A DNA stretch of 64,000 nt from Ophiobolus disseminans (lineage: Eukaryota; Ascomycota; Dothideomycetes; Pleosporales; Phaeosphaeriaceae), in the NCBI GenBank assembly GCA_010093685.1, contig MU006222.1, positions 124,001-188,000 on the forward strand, read 5' to 3'. This document shows, in pieces, positions 34,288-45,571 of the stretch. Positions within the stretch are counted from its first letter, which is position 1, and each line of letters begins with the position of its first letter. The notes under the pieces are model-generated. The model saw nothing but the letters and a program-made list of their open reading frames with translations. It ran no database searches and had not been told where the DNA came from. The position numbers were made by a program, and so were the translations under genes.

Positions 34288-35655
34288 GTGAGAAGCAACA
34301 TATAAGACCACGCGCGACGGCGCCCGGGAGGTCGAGAGAGGAGACAGATGATACCAGTGCGCTCATGAGATGATGATGATTCCCCCTTTCCGTATTACTT
34401 TGTATCAGTAGTCATGAAATATACCACATCCTGAATATCCTCACCTCTTGTTTTGATTTCCGTTTGACGTGCACAAAAGTTGCTGAAGATAGACAGGCTC
34501 TACTGAACTGCTCAACTGATTGGAGTTCACCACGCCACACTGCGCAGGCGCTGCCCCGTCAAATGCTGTTGCGTCCTCGCCTCATGCCATCAGCCCGCCC
34601 ATCGCTTACTCGCATGACCCATGGTCATCGACCACGCTCACGCCATAGAACCACCGCTTCTTGCGTCGCGTTCCGTACCGAAGCTCAAGGGTGTTTGTGT
34701 AGGGTTGGTCTGACCTAAATATCGTCGATACAGCTTGTCTATTTCGATTGACACTCTCAAGTCCAGTTGAGGATAGACAGGATACTCTGTGACGAACAGA
34801 TCTTCATATTTTTCGCACGGAACCCGACACAAACCTTGGGCTCATGCTGTTGCCATAACCTCTCACGACCTGCCCATGCACCACTCATCCACCACCGCCT
34901 GTCGAGAGCGGTCATTCAGCCAAGTCTTGTGGCATCTGTGTGAATCAACTCCAGCTCAGAAGTGACTTCAGAGTGTCCTGGATATGCTTACTGTACGTTG
35001 TAAGTTTGAAATAACACCCACAAAATGCGGCGAGGATAGTCAAGCTCTACTAATACTACTTCGTGGCAGATATCTTATAATCAGCAGCAGCCGAACCGAA
35101 TGTTGGTTACATAAAACCGAAGGGATCGAATGTTGCTAAGCAAGACAGAGTCAGAATACGCCCAACTCCATGTATCCATATCCGACATCCAACATCTCCT
35201 AGATTGTTGCTGAATTATGTGCAGGTGTCAAGATCGACAAGCTTTTAGGGTAACCTTGCTCACGTGTGGGGGCGACGCTTATTCTCTGCCGCCAATCACA
35301 ACCTATTTGTTTTACAATTCGGCAAGCGGCACAGGCGCCCCGTGGGGTCTTGTTGGTGGGTACTTCCCCAGTTTCAGCCTCACGTCAACGCACTTTGATG
35401 ACGCAACCGGTAGTACGTGTGGACCGCAGTCGGAAGGCTATGCTGTGCTTGTCTTTGTTCAAGATGAGGCAAGATTCTGGAATGGTTTGCCTTTTCGATC
35501 CAAGCCGATTTGAAATGGTGAACTCTCCCCGGCAGTTTGGAGGGCGCAACCTGGTGGATGGTCTACTAAGTCCCAGCGTACATGGCGGGTACGTGTAGAT
35601 CTTCTGGTGGACTTCTCATCCCCTAGTCGCTTTCTCTGCGTGCTCCAACCTGGGG

Positions 35656-35815
35656 TACAACGGCATGCCGCAGCTGCCTTCTACTGAGTCCCGTCCGCGC
35701 GGCTTAGGCAACCAAGATCACCATTACCACCGCTCAATTGAGAGATATGTTGTACTAATACAGCTACACTCTACTAGACGCGGTGACCACCATGGGATCA
35801 GAGGTTGGCATTCGA
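35656..35815 (+). pseudogene. Possible 5S rRNA relic
   Basis: Three pieces of fungal 5S rRNA occur in the right order: a start-like TACAACGGCATGCC (35656), the conserved TCCCGTCCGC (35689-35698) at the normal distance of about 34 bases, and GGTGACCACC (35782-35791) followed by TGGGAT. The distance between the second and third pieces is about 38 bases too long. Dispersed, mutated 5S copies are common in filamentous ascomycetes. The match was made by eye to remembered consensus only. Confidence 0.4.
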
Positions 35816-36202
35816 ACCCGCACACTTCACTACAGTGGCTAGCTGTTGTGCGACAAGTGCGCCTCGCTGACTGGAGTATCGGGGACCGTAGTGTGTATAT
35901 GCCAAGAGCGACCTACACGACTGAGATGGATGCAACTGAGGAACAACGCATTGCGGGTCACGAATGGCTCCAATTTTCTAATGATAGCTTCTAGGGAATC
36001 CATGAACATTGGACATTGGGAAAGATCTTCAATAGGCAACCCGTACTAACGACGTCCTTCACCAACCATGAGATTCTCTGGGCTTTTTACGGCTGCTAAG
36101 GGAAGGGGTCATGGACGGGAAGAAGCTATGCTCGATGAAAGGCGGGAAGCATGATGGAGGACCGTGGCTTGTGTCTGTGGCATGTATGTCAATTTCTTCA
36201 GG

Positions 36203-36208
36203 TATAAA
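36203..36208 (+). promoter_or_regulatory. TATA box of the secreted protein gene
   Basis: TATAAA lies 113 bases before the ATG at 36316, in a context rich in C, A and T. Confidence 0.5.
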
Positions 36209-36315
36209 GACCGATCTCCTGACCACGTTGAAAGAACACTACCACAGCTTCATTCACACAACTTCTTCAGATATACCTTCAACTGAGGCATCATTCGTCT
36301 CCCTGCCAGTTTATC

Positions 36316-37475
36316 ATGCGCTCGGGTCCAATCTTCGCCCTTGCGGCCGCTGCTACAGCCGCAGATGTTTCTGTAGTTTGGCGCCACGAGAAGGTCTCTG
36401 GTAGCACTTCATTGACTGTCCACTCTTCAAACGACAACAAAGTCCTTGCAAAAACTTGCGGTAACACCATCGGCTCTCTCGACTTCCACGTCGACGAGCA
36501 TGGCGCTGGAACCTGTACGTGACACCAATGTCCGAACCGCTTATGAGACAATTACTAACGTCGTCAGTCACCACCGGAGGCACCACCTTCGCCATCCAAA
36601 CCACCCCCCAAAACGGCGTGAGCTGCAACCGCATCTACAACGGGGACGTCGCAGTAGTCGAATGCACGAATGTCAAGCTCGACGTCCCGGAAAACGCTGC
36701 TCTCTCTGCAGATTGCTTCCACGACGAGACGGCGAAAGAGTCGTTCCGTGCACTCAAGTCGCGAAGCGTTGCTCTCAGTGCACGTTCGATGAACATCCCT
36801 TCGCCCAGCGAGCACGCCAACGCACCACCCGCACCCAACAGCTTCAGACTGCGCGGCCGCCAGGTCCCAGGCAGCTGCGGCCCTAACCCTGGCTTCGAAT
36901 TAACAGGCAATGGCAATCCGCATCAGAATTACTTCCATAAGCAACTCTCCGTAAGCCCCCAACCCCCCCGTCCTTCGACCTTCCATGTTCCCAAGCTAAC
37001 ATTTCGTCCGCAGGAAAACATCTTCTGCGGCGCCTCGCCCTCGTGCCTAGTCGGCCAGTCCAAATCCGAGTCCTTCTCCATCGGCTTCTCGACGTCGGGT
37101 AGCGCAGACGGGTGGTTCAGCGCGGGCTTCGACGTGCAGAAGAGCTGGACGACAGGAAACGATTATCAATGCTATGGCGCGGCGGGAGATACAGTTTGCG
37201 TGTGGTATAATACTGCGCATACGGCATGTAAGCATTTACCCTTGGACTTGCTGTTGGGATTTTGAGGTTTGTCGCTAATGGTTGACGTGATAGATACGGG
37301 CCGCCCATACACGGTCAATAGCTGCGATCCGGGACGTAGGATTTATAGGAAGGAGATTATTATGAAAAGCCCGAATAAGGCGAATCGTGGCGGTGGGTAT
37401 TATTGCGTTGTGGGGACGTGTCGGGCGCAGGGGGATGGGTATTGGGATGATTCTGGGAGGGCTGGGGGGCCTTGA
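36316..37475 (+). CDS. Secreted protein of unknown function
   Basis: Four exons (36316-36514, 36568-36950, 37014-37227, 37294-37475) encode 325 residues with all junctions in frame. The first 16 residues (MRSGPIFALAAAATAA) are a signal peptide. The mature part has about 14 Cys, several Gly/Ser stretches and a segment near 155-170 ending LRGRQVPGSCGPN. That segment looks like a processing site before a C-terminal Cys-containing domain. I do not recognise the family. A cysteine-containing secreted protein with its own TATA promoter beside a gene-poor stretch could be a host- or environment-facing protein, but nothing in the sequence proves that. Confidence 0.8.
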
Positions 37476-37819
37476 TGGACTCGTGCTTGAACATCGGGTA
37501 GGAGTGAGTTATGGGGCTGGAGGGATTTGTTGGGAAGAAGAAATCTCTGGCTTAGTTTAGTCCTTGAGGAGAAGTTTTGTTTGAGCAACTGTAGCAGCGG
37601 TCTTTTCCTGTGGGGTTTATTGTACATGGTTCAACATATCAAGTCCATATTACTGCTGTACATTTGGGGTTTTCAGGAATGTGAATGTATTGTCTTTATC
37701 CTCCATCATGAGAGAGGTCGCACTTCTCACTACATCTACAGCGAATTCACCTAAAACATGCAGACAGTCATGTCATGAATCATATTAATTACTACACAAA
37801 CTCCCCCAAAAAACCTCCT
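37476..37819. other. Convergent 3' spacer
   Basis: It lies between the secreted protein gene and the aminotransferase gene. It is AT-rich, and nothing else is visible. Confidence 0.35.
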
Positions 37820-39326
37820 TTACAAATCTTTAGCAACAGCCTCCAACGCCTCCTTAAAAATCTCACACGCCTTACTCAACTCCTCCTCACTAATCGTCAA
37901 CGTCGGAATAAACCGCAACACATCAAACACCGACGTGCTCAGCAGAAGCATATCCCTCTTCACACACTCGGCCACAACCTTGGGTGCAATCTGGCCCTGA
38001 ATTTTCGCGTTCTGCGCCGCCGCATTCGCCGAATCGCGCTGCAAGGCCGGGTTCTTGAATTGCAAGCCGACCATCAATCCACTGCCGCGTACATCCTCGA
38101 TCAAGTTCCCGGCCTTGGTGCCTGAGGCTTTGAGGTCGTTTAGGAAACTGAAAATCTGCTTCGATCGCGCAGCAACGTTCTCCAAGACTTTCTCGTCGCG
38201 GAAGGCTTTAATCGTGGCTGTCGCAGCGGCGCACGCAACGGGATTACCAGCGTACGTGCCGCCCATGGACCCGGGCTTCTGAAGATCCATGAGCGCCTTG
38301 CTGCTCGCGATGCCCGACAGTGGAAAGCCGTTTGCAATGCCCTTTGCGAAGACGAGAATATCCGGGCGTACGCCTGATTCTTCGACGAACCACATGCGGC
38401 CTGTGCGGCCCATGCCGCACTGCACTTCGTCGGCGATGAGCAGGATGTTGTGCTCGTCACAGATTTTGCGCAGGCCGTGCAGGAAAGCAGGGGGCGCGGG
38501 GACGTAGCCTCCCTCGCCGAGGACGGGCTCGAGGATGATGGCTGCGGTGTCGGAGGGGGAAGTTTGTTGTTGGAGGGTGAGTTTGAGTTGGAGGAGGGAC
38601 ATGTTGACGAGTTCTTCTGTTGGTGTGTCCGGAGTAGCGCCGCCGAATTGGCTGTAGTAGGGGAATGCGGTTGCGAAGACGCCGCCCATTAGCGGACCAT
38701 GGCCTTCGCCGTAGATGGTTTTGGAACGTGTCATTGAGGCTGTTGCGTTTGTGCGGCCGTGGTAGGAGCCTTGCATGACGATGATGTTGGGCTTTTTGGT
38801 TGCTGCTCGAGCTAGCTTTACAGCTGCTTCGACTGCTTCGGCACCGGAGTTCCAGAGGAAGACGGTGTCGAGTGTTGGATGTGGGAGGATGGGAATAAGC
38901 TCTTTCAGGAGGGTGATTTGGGCAGCGCTGAAGCCAATGTTGATTTGGGCATGGGTCATCTTCATGCATTGCTCTGCAGCAGCGGCGCTGACCTTGGGAT
39001 GGCAATGGCCCAAGTTGACGACACCAATTCCAGATGTAAGATCGAGCAGCTTGACGCCTTTGTCCGTAGTTATGAATGTGCCCTTGCCCTCATCGAAGAC
39101 ATGTTTGGTGAGACGGCCAATGCCCTGCAAACGTTCAGTCAAGGGCTCGTGCGGAGTTTGAGCATATATCACTTACCTTTGCAATATGTTTCTCTCCAAA
39201 AGCGGCTGTATCCATCTCAGAAGACATTGGTTGTGTGGTAGAAAGTGACCGCAAAGGGACCCGAACAGGTTGTGAAAGAGTAGGCACAAGCTTCCGCAGA
39301 GACGATGAGGAGCTTCTTGAGAGCAT
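37820..39326 (-). CDS. Class III aminotransferase (GABA/ornithine type), mitochondrial
   Basis: Exons 39326-39177 and 39124-37820 encode 484 residues. The first 30 residues are rich in Ser, Arg and Leu without acids, a mitochondrial presequence. PLP-fold motifs follow in order: NSGAEAVEAAVKLAR, the loop GSYHGRT, the PLP-binding IADEVQCGMGRTG, and the Schiff-base Lys in FAKGIANGFPLS. The IADEVQ and AKGIANG segments resemble 4-aminobutyrate aminotransferase of the bacterial GabT type more than acetylornithine aminotransferase, though both are possible. The likely role is transfer of an omega-amino group to 2-oxoglutarate in mitochondria. The 52-base intron is phase 0. Confidence 0.88.
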
Positions 39327-40042
39327 GGCGGCGGTTTTAGTTTAACCTTAATCGTTGTTGAAGTTTTCCCGTAGTCTAAGTTTTGATGGTGCCGTTCGTC
39401 AGAGGTTGAGCGATTGTTTGCGGGTTGACACGGACTGACGTAGAGTTCGCTTGCTCTTATCTCCGCTAGTAAACGCTCTACACGCCTCCCACGCGGTTGA
39501 CATGCCCAAACGCGTCTTTAGGACATTTTAAGCGTCGCCTTACCTGCACTTCGTATCCTTAGTCACTTGGTGGCATTTGCAACACTCGGAAAATTTTGGA
39601 CCATAACTTTTGCCAGTCAGGAGTCAACGACAACAAAGCGTGGGGAATCGGAATGCTCATTGTTTCTCCTACTATTTACAAACCACTGTAAAACATATTT
39701 TTCTCCAAGCCAAAGACGATGAAATTATTTTACAGGTGTGCATCAAAGAACGGCCAAAGGAATTCATTCTATTATTAAAAGTGCCTCGCGTTACCATGGC
39801 ATGGAAACATCCTCTCGACCATCTCTAGGCTCTCTAAGCGTCATGATACGCCTGAGCCTAAATGTTGAGCTTCACCACGAAGAAAAGGTGAGAATCCAAA
39901 CCAGGAGGCCATTATGCATAATATACGCATTAAGAGCCTCATAACGCCGTGTATGCCAGTCTGAAAGCCCGCGAAGGGCACGTAAGAAACGTGTAGATGT
40001 CGAATATGCAAAGTCGCAATTTGATGCGGAGGGTTCGAACGA
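39327..40042. other. Intergenic region upstream of the aminotransferase
   Basis: About 720 bases lie between the aminotransferase start and the RCC1 3' end, both on the minus strand. No gene is seen. Confidence 0.4.
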
Positions 40043-42040
40043 CTAAACCTTCAGCACGCTGGCGAGCATGCTATACTGGCCACCACAACCGGTCCAGGCG
40101 AGCTTCGTCTCCCGCACCGCTGTGTTATCGATCAGAGTTGGGACCTCAATGTCATCAGTCGTGCCTTGGCCCGTCTGGTAGCATGTCGAGAAACCCCACG
40201 AGTATGCCTTGCCGTCCTTGTCAATGACAATGGTTGTGTCCGGCCCACAGGCACCGAAGACGATGTTCTTGAGATCTGGAAGGGGCGTGGGCTCGATGAG
40301 GATCTTAGGCTTGTCGTTGTTTAGTAACAATCTTGTCTCGTCTTGGATAGATGCAAGCAGATCGCGCGACAAACCGGTCTGCGAGCCGTCACAACGACCC
40401 CAGACTAATGCTTGACCGTCTTTTGTAATTGCAACGTTGTGATGCGAACCGCCGGCAATCACCGCAACGTTCTTGCCCTCGAGACTGGACACGATGCGAG
40501 GGGTCAGAACAAGAGCATCGTCGGCACCAGCATTGGCGGGATAGCCGGTCTCGCAGAAGTTGTTGACACCCCACGACCAGACCTGGCCGTCGTCTGCGAT
40601 TGCAAAGCTGTGATAGTCGCCGCTGGCAATGGAAACCATTTTGTGGCTCACACGCTTATGGGTAAGATCGCGGAAGCCAACCTTGCTAGGGACAAGGCCT
40701 TCGGTGAGGTTGCGCTCGGTGAGGCGACGACCCAGTTGGTTCTGCTGACCGTTGCCCCACGCATAGACGTGGCCGTCCTTGGTCAGGGCGAGGATGTGGT
40801 TTGTACCGCTTGCGATGTGTGTGGCCTTGGTGATTCCCTCAATGTACACGGGTAGGAAAGCGGTATCGCCCTTGGTCCTGAAACCCATGATGCCTTCGTT
40901 CTTGCGGAAGGTTCCCCAGCCGTAGACGGCGCCTTCAGTGGTCAGCGCGAAAGAGCAGCTGTCGCCGGCAGCGATGTCTACAAATGTGGTGTTGGCAGGG
41001 AAGTAGTCAGGGGAGACGGGAGAGGGCGTGGCCTCCAGGTCGATTAGACCGCCGGTCTCGTCGTCGTCCGAGTCTGAATCGTCGGCGTCCAAGTCGCGCG
41101 TCTTCACCTCAGCGCCGCTGGTATCGCGTCCCAAGGCACCGTTGTCGTTGACGCCCCAGGACAGGATTTGGTTGTCTTTGGTCAGCGCCAGGACGTGCAT
41201 GCCGCCCGTTGCTACGCGGACGACGTCGTACTTGCTCAGCAGCTCGTTGTAGCGCGGGCGCTTCACGTCGATGGCCTTCTTTGTGGCGCCCAGACCAAGC
41301 TCGCCGTTGGAGCCCTCGCCGAAGACGAAGACCTTGAGCGGGTCCGTGTACCGGACGGAGACGATTTCGTTCCGCTGACCGCGCACCCGTCGCGGGCCCT
41401 TCACGATTGGCTTCTCGTCCCAGTTGCCGGGCTTCTTCTCCTCCTCGGGCTCCGCTGCGTCAGCTTCAGACGCGGCGTCCATGTCCTCATCATTGTCTGC
41501 CTCCGCCGCCTCTTCGGGTTCCACCTTGGGCTCCTCGACCTTTGCCTTGGCGGCTTTGGGGGCAGCCTTTGGTTTGGCCTTGGTCGCCTTGGTCGCCTTT
41601 GGGGGTGGTGCGACCTTTGTCTTCTTAGGCTCGGGCGCGGCTTCTTCCTCGTTGTCGCTCGCGTCGGCCTTCTTGCGCTTTACTGCCTTGGAGGGCTCGG
41701 GCTTCGGCTCGGGGGCGGGCGTCTCCGTCTTCTTCGCGCGTGCTCGTCCAGCGACTGTCGGCTTGTGAGTACGGGATGGCTTCCGGGCGGACGCGTTCGT
41801 CTTACGCTTCTTCGTGACAGGCGCGGCTTCAGCCTCAATCTCAGACTCGGGTTCCAAATCTGCTTCAGCGTAGCCGTTGGTGGCGGCAACTGCTCTTGAG
41901 CCTCGCGCTGGATTGCGCCGAAGAGTCAGCGCCGGACGGGGAGTGGAATCGTTGGGAGGCTGCAACATACCAGTGCCATTTGCCTTTACTTCCTTTGCGG
42001 GCTTTGCGCTCGCCGCGCGGGATGCTGTTGCGCGCGCCAT
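40043..42040 (-). CDS. RCC1: RCC1-type Ran guanine nucleotide exchange factor
   Basis: This is the chromatin-bound exchange factor that charges Ran with GTP in the nucleus (yeast Srm1/Prp20, fission yeast Pim1). The intronless gene encodes 665 residues from the ATG at 42040. Residues 1-230 are basic, Lys/Ala/Pro-rich and then acidic, with nuclear-localisation stretches such as KKRK. The RCC1 seven-bladed propeller begins near 250 (VFVFGEGSNGELGLG) and shows repeats with WG(V/N) and SGxxH motifs (ILSWGVNDNGALG, VYAWGNGQQNQLG, VWSWGVNNF). An acidic loop of about 35 residues rich in Asp and Ser interrupts an early blade. The sequence opposite it is open in several frames only because of codon bias. 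Confidence 0.95.
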   Translation of the reverse strand: MARATASRAASAKPAKEVKANGTGMLQPPNDSTPRPALTLRRNPARGSRAVAATNGYAEADLEPESEIEAEAAPVTKKRKTNASARKPSRTHKPTVAGRARAKKTETPAPEPKPEPSKAVKRKKADASDNEEEAAPEPKKTKVAPPPKATKATKAKPKAAPKAAKAKVEEPKVEPEEAAEADNDEDMDAASEADAAEPEEEKKPGNWDEKPIVKGPRRVRGQRNEIVSVRYTDPLKVFVFGEGSNGELGLGATKKAIDVKRPRYNELLSKYDVVRVATGGMHVLALTKDNQILSWGVNDNGALGRDTSGAEVKTRDLDADDSDSDDDETGGLIDLEATPSPVSPDYFPANTTFVDIAAGDSCSFALTTEGAVYGWGTFRKNEGIMGFRTKGDTAFLPVYIEGITKATHIASGTNHILALTKDGHVYAWGNGQQNQLGRRLTERNLTEGLVPSKVGFRDLTHKRVSHKMVSIASGDYHSFAIADDGQVWSWGVNNFCETGYPANAGADDALVLTPRIVSSLEGKNVAVIAGGSHHNVAITKDGQALVWGRCDGSQTGLSRDLLASIQDETRLLLNNDKPKILIEPTPLPDLKNIVFGACGPDTTIVIDKDGKAYSWGFSTCYQTGQGTTDDIEVPTLIDNTAVRETKLAWTGCGGQYSMLASVLKV

Positions 42041-42393
42041 AGTTGGGGATATGGACGGATGGATTGCGCGTGGGCGTTGAGTTGATGGTGCAATGCGTGC
42101 GGTGGCTGGTGTTTTGGTGTAGAAAATGTAAATGTATTTGTAGCGCGGAGCCTCGGGGCTTGATCCCTGCCATTCACCGGCGACGTCACGGCATGATTGG
42201 CCGCCCATCGTTCTCATGCTCAGCTCCCGCTCCCTATCGCACCGCTGTTCATCCGCACGTCGCCAGCAGGCGTATTAGTCACCTCCAGGCAGCTGTCACT
42301 CAGGTACCTGCAGCCTGCATGATCACCTTGGCAGGCAGCCATCGAAGAGCAACTTGTGAAAGAGCTGGCCGCACTCATTTCACACTCTCCACC
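42041..42393. promoter_or_regulatory. Divergent promoter between RCC1 and the phosphatase gene
   Basis: The 350 bases separate two divergent starts. No distinct element is recognised. Confidence 0.35.
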
Positions 42394-44427
42394 ATGCTTC
42401 GACATCTGGTCTTTGCTGCGATTCTAAAAGAGGCATCCTGTGTCCAGCCAGAAGCGCCACCGCCAAAAGCTGCGCCCCTACGTGAGCTACCATGGGCGCA
42501 GCTAAACTTCCTGCATACCACTGATGTTCATGGTTGGTGGGGCGGCCATCTTCAAGAGTATGTTTGATCGTTCCATATATAGACCGACACGTGCCAGTCA
42601 CACCATTGTCATGCAACCTCCCTACTCACGGAACCTTGATGTGCTTACCATGATGCAGAGCCTCGTACTCGGCCGACTGGGGCGACTATGTCTCCTTTGC
42701 AAAACACTTGCGCGATAAAGCCGACGCAGATGGATCCGATCTCCTTGTCATCGACACTGGCGACCGCGTAGAAGGCAACGCCATATATGATTCCTCTAAG
42801 CCACGAGGAAAGTTCACCTATGAAATCGCAAAGGAGCAGCACATCGACCTGATCAGTTCTGGGAACCATGAGCTATACAAGGCCGATACCGCGGAAGGCG
42901 AACTCCTCCACACCGTGCCTGACTTTGCTGGTAATTATCTTGCGTCAAACTTGGACATCTACAATCCCAAGACTGGAAAGCTGCAGCCACTAGCACCGCG
43001 CTTCAAGAAGTTCACCACCAAGAACCAGGGCATCCGGATTTTGGCTTTTGGCTTCATCTTCGACTTTACTGGTAACGCAAACAACACGGTCGTACAAAGA
43101 GTTGCAGACACTGTAAAAGAGGAATGGTTCACAGAGGCCATCACAGATAGAGATATCGACTTGGTGATTGTGTTTGGACATGTTGATATCAGATCCGACG
43201 AGTATGCTCTGCTTTTCAAAACACTCAGAACCGTGTACTGGGACACGCCCATCCAGTTCTTTGGTGGGCACTCACATATTAGGGTGCGTATGATCCAAAA
43301 GCGTCAAGTTCATCATCCCGAAAATGGACCTTAGTACCATATCCGGGGCCCACAGCAGTAGGCTAACATGACCGTAGGATTATAAGTTATTCGACGCCAA
43401 GTCAGTAGCTCTTGAAAGCGGCCGCTATATGGAAACATTGGGCTTCATGTCCATTGATGGACTCAGCACTGGAGGCTCCGAGAAGCAAGCACCTGCACCT
43501 CAAAAGTCGAAGATCACCTTCTCGCGCCGTTACATCGACAACAACCTCTACTCCATGCACCACCACAGCGGCAAAGACGAAAAGTCCTTCCCAACCAAAC
43601 ACGGCCTCGACGCCTCCAAAGCCATCGGCGACGCCCGCAAGTCCCTTGACCTGAGCCACAAATACGGCTGCGCTCCACACGACTACTGGGTCAATCGCCG
43701 CCCATACCCGCACAACGAAAGCATCTTCACACTACTCGAAGAACAACTCCTCCCCCAATCCATCGCCTCATCCCCACACCTCCAATCGGGCAGCAAAGCC
43801 CTCGTTATCACCAACACAGGCGGCATACGCTTCGATATCTTCAAAGGCGCCTTCACAAAAGACACAAAATTCCTCGTCTCGCCCTTCACATCCGCTTTGC
43901 GCTACATCCCCGCCGTACCCTACAAAGCCGCCAGCCAAGTGATCAAGCTCCTCAACAACGAAGGCCCCATCGTGCTGGAAATGATGGCCCAGAACGCTTT
44001 CATGCAACCCCCAGAAGTCCACGCCGCGCGCTTCAGACCACACATCCTGCAGTCCCACACCCACATACCTACCAAGTATCACTACGACCAATCCCCCCTC
44101 ACCGCCCACGACGCCGAGCTTTTCCCGGGCTACACGACGCACGACGACGTCGGGACTGATGGCGACGACACGATTCATACCGAGATTAAGTTCTACAACG
44201 TGCCGAATTGCATACAATCGACTGTGGGGTTCAAGCTAGATGACGAGCATGAGCCGGAGACCGTGGATCTCGTGTATAATGAGTTTATCCAGAAGTGGGT
44301 GCTGTTGGCGCTGGAGTATGCGGGAAGGAGGTATGCGGATGGGGATACGAGGAGTTGGGAGGGGGGGAAGAGTTTTACGGATATTATGACGGATTGGGTG
44401 GGGGAGCATTGGGGTGGGGAGTGTTAA
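42394..44427 (+). CDS. Secreted or vacuolar 5'-nucleotidase-like metallophosphatase
   Basis: Exons 42394-42557, 42659-43283 and 43378-44427 encode 612 residues. The introns (101 and 94 bases) are longer than others here. An N-terminal hydrophobic segment (MLRHLVFAAILKEASC) is a probable signal peptide. All dinuclear metallophosphatase motifs are present: FLHTTDVHGWWGGH, IDTGDRVEG, SSGNHELY, VFGHVDIR and FGGHSHIRD. The C-terminal part contains NTGGIRFDIFKG, as in the substrate-binding domain of UshA-type 5'-nucleotidases. The nearest yeast relative is the vacuolar YHR202W/SMN1 protein. It probably hydrolyses nucleotides or related phosphate esters; the exact substrate is unknown. Confidence 0.88.
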
Positions 44428-44893
44428 GTGTGGCTGGACTTGTTGTTGTTGTGGTGTGGCGTGTGTTGTTAAGATTGGAGATTTGGTTTAGTTGTTTATT
44501 CGAATTCAGGAATGCAGTATAAGCTCTGCTCATAGATTATGTGTTGGTCTCTTGTGACTCGGTGTCTTGACCTACACGCATTTCAAATGGTGTGGAGTGT
44601 ACTTGTGTACTATGCATATTACAGCAAGGCACTTTCGAATGTGGTGTTGGGAGGTTCGATTTTCTTTTAATAGCGTTTCATTCATGTCTGCCCATGATCG
44701 CGTGGTAGTAGTCCACCCCAGAACGCCGCGCAAATGCCCAAATGACTCCAAAAGACTCGTCTTCCACACCATCCACATCTCACAAATCTGCGCCCAATAT
44801 TCCTTTCCCTGCGTGTCGCCCGCGCATCCCCTCCCCGATCACCGCCCTGCGCGCATCGCCCTAGCCTGTTCCCGTTCGCTCGCGTTGTACCTG
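44428..44893. other. Convergent 3' spacer
   Basis: It lies between the phosphatase and RPB10 3' ends. It begins with a GT-rich stretch. No gene is seen. Confidence 0.35.
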
Positions 44894-45297
44894 TTAAAAC
44901 CTGTTAGCCCCTGACCGGGACAAAACGGCATCCTGGTTGCGTTGCTGGTCGCGCATAATGCGCTGCTGCTCGGCCTTTTCGGAGCTGGGCACGTACTTGA
45001 GGAGCTTCTCGATGAGGTCGACGTGCGTGAGAATCATGCGGCGGCAGCAGTAGCGCTGGAGACCGACGGCGTCGAGGGCGTCGCTGGTGGGTTTGTAGGT
45101 TAGCAATGTGGTGTAGTGGAGCGGTTACATGGTGTTGAATGGGCTGTCTCACCCTTCGCTTTCGCCGTCTGTGAGGAGCACCATGTATCGCTCCCAGAGA
45201 TCGCCGACGACCTGTGTAGTGGTTAGTATGCGCTGCGCATAGAGCTTGGTGGAAGTGGTACCTTGCCGCAAGAGAAGCAACGAATGGGGACAATCAT
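44894..45297 (-). CDS. RPB10: RNA polymerase I/II/III subunit ABC10-beta
   Basis: RPB10 is a zinc-binding subunit shared by the three nuclear RNA polymerases. The three short exons are 45297-45262, 45211-45153 and 45083-44894, and all junctions keep frame. The protein starts MIVPIRCFSCGKVVGDLWERY and contains GLQRYCCRRMILTHVDLIEKLL; the CxxC and CC pairs bind zinc. The protein is 94 residues where the family is usually 65-75. The excess is a charged Gln/Arg-rich C-terminal tail. It is divergent from the UTP17 gene over 274 bases. Confidence 0.95.
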
Positions 45298-45571
45298 TTT
45301 GGAGGTGTGAGTTGTTCGGATGTATGCGGTAAAGGTATGCGACCAGCTTTACGTGGTCTGGGAGTTGTGAGTGAAGTCGTCAGTCGTGATGTTGCTTGAG
45401 CTTGGGATGTCAAAGAAAGTTGTCGACGCGCGAAGAGACTAGCGCGGTGCGGGCGGTGAGGACGCTAGCTTCGAAATTATTTCCAACTCTTAGCACCGAG
45501 CTTCACCAAAAGTCCGCATCCACCGAAAGCAGCGCTCTTATCGCACGAAAGTCACTCCTTCGCACAACACC
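45298..45571. promoter_or_regulatory. Short bidirectional promoter RPB10/UTP17
   Basis: Only 274 bases separate the start codons of an RNA polymerase subunit and a ribosome-biogenesis factor. This favours joint control with growth. I found no clear PAC or RRPE element. Confidence 0.5.

Larger units (their letters stand above)
34288..36315. other. Gene-poor 2 kb with a 5S-like relic
   Basis: No protein gene is supported. A 98-codon ORF at 35217-35513 has no motif. The stretch 35656-35815 resembles a damaged 5S rRNA gene and is listed separately. A TATA box for the next gene lies at 36203. Confidence 0.4.

Noticed and set aside
35217..35513. A 98-codon ORF in the gene-poor stretch
   Set aside because: No motif, no introns or promoter support, and it lies next to other non-coding relics.
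35795..35840. A tRNA T-arm-like GGTTCGAAT on the minus strand
   Set aside because: The flanking bases do not pair as a T stem, and no acceptor or anticodon stem can be built.
41168..41899. A 243-codon ORF on the plus strand opposite RCC1
   Set aside because: It is the antisense of the biased Lys/Ala/Pro-rich RCC1 N-terminus and has no motif of its own.
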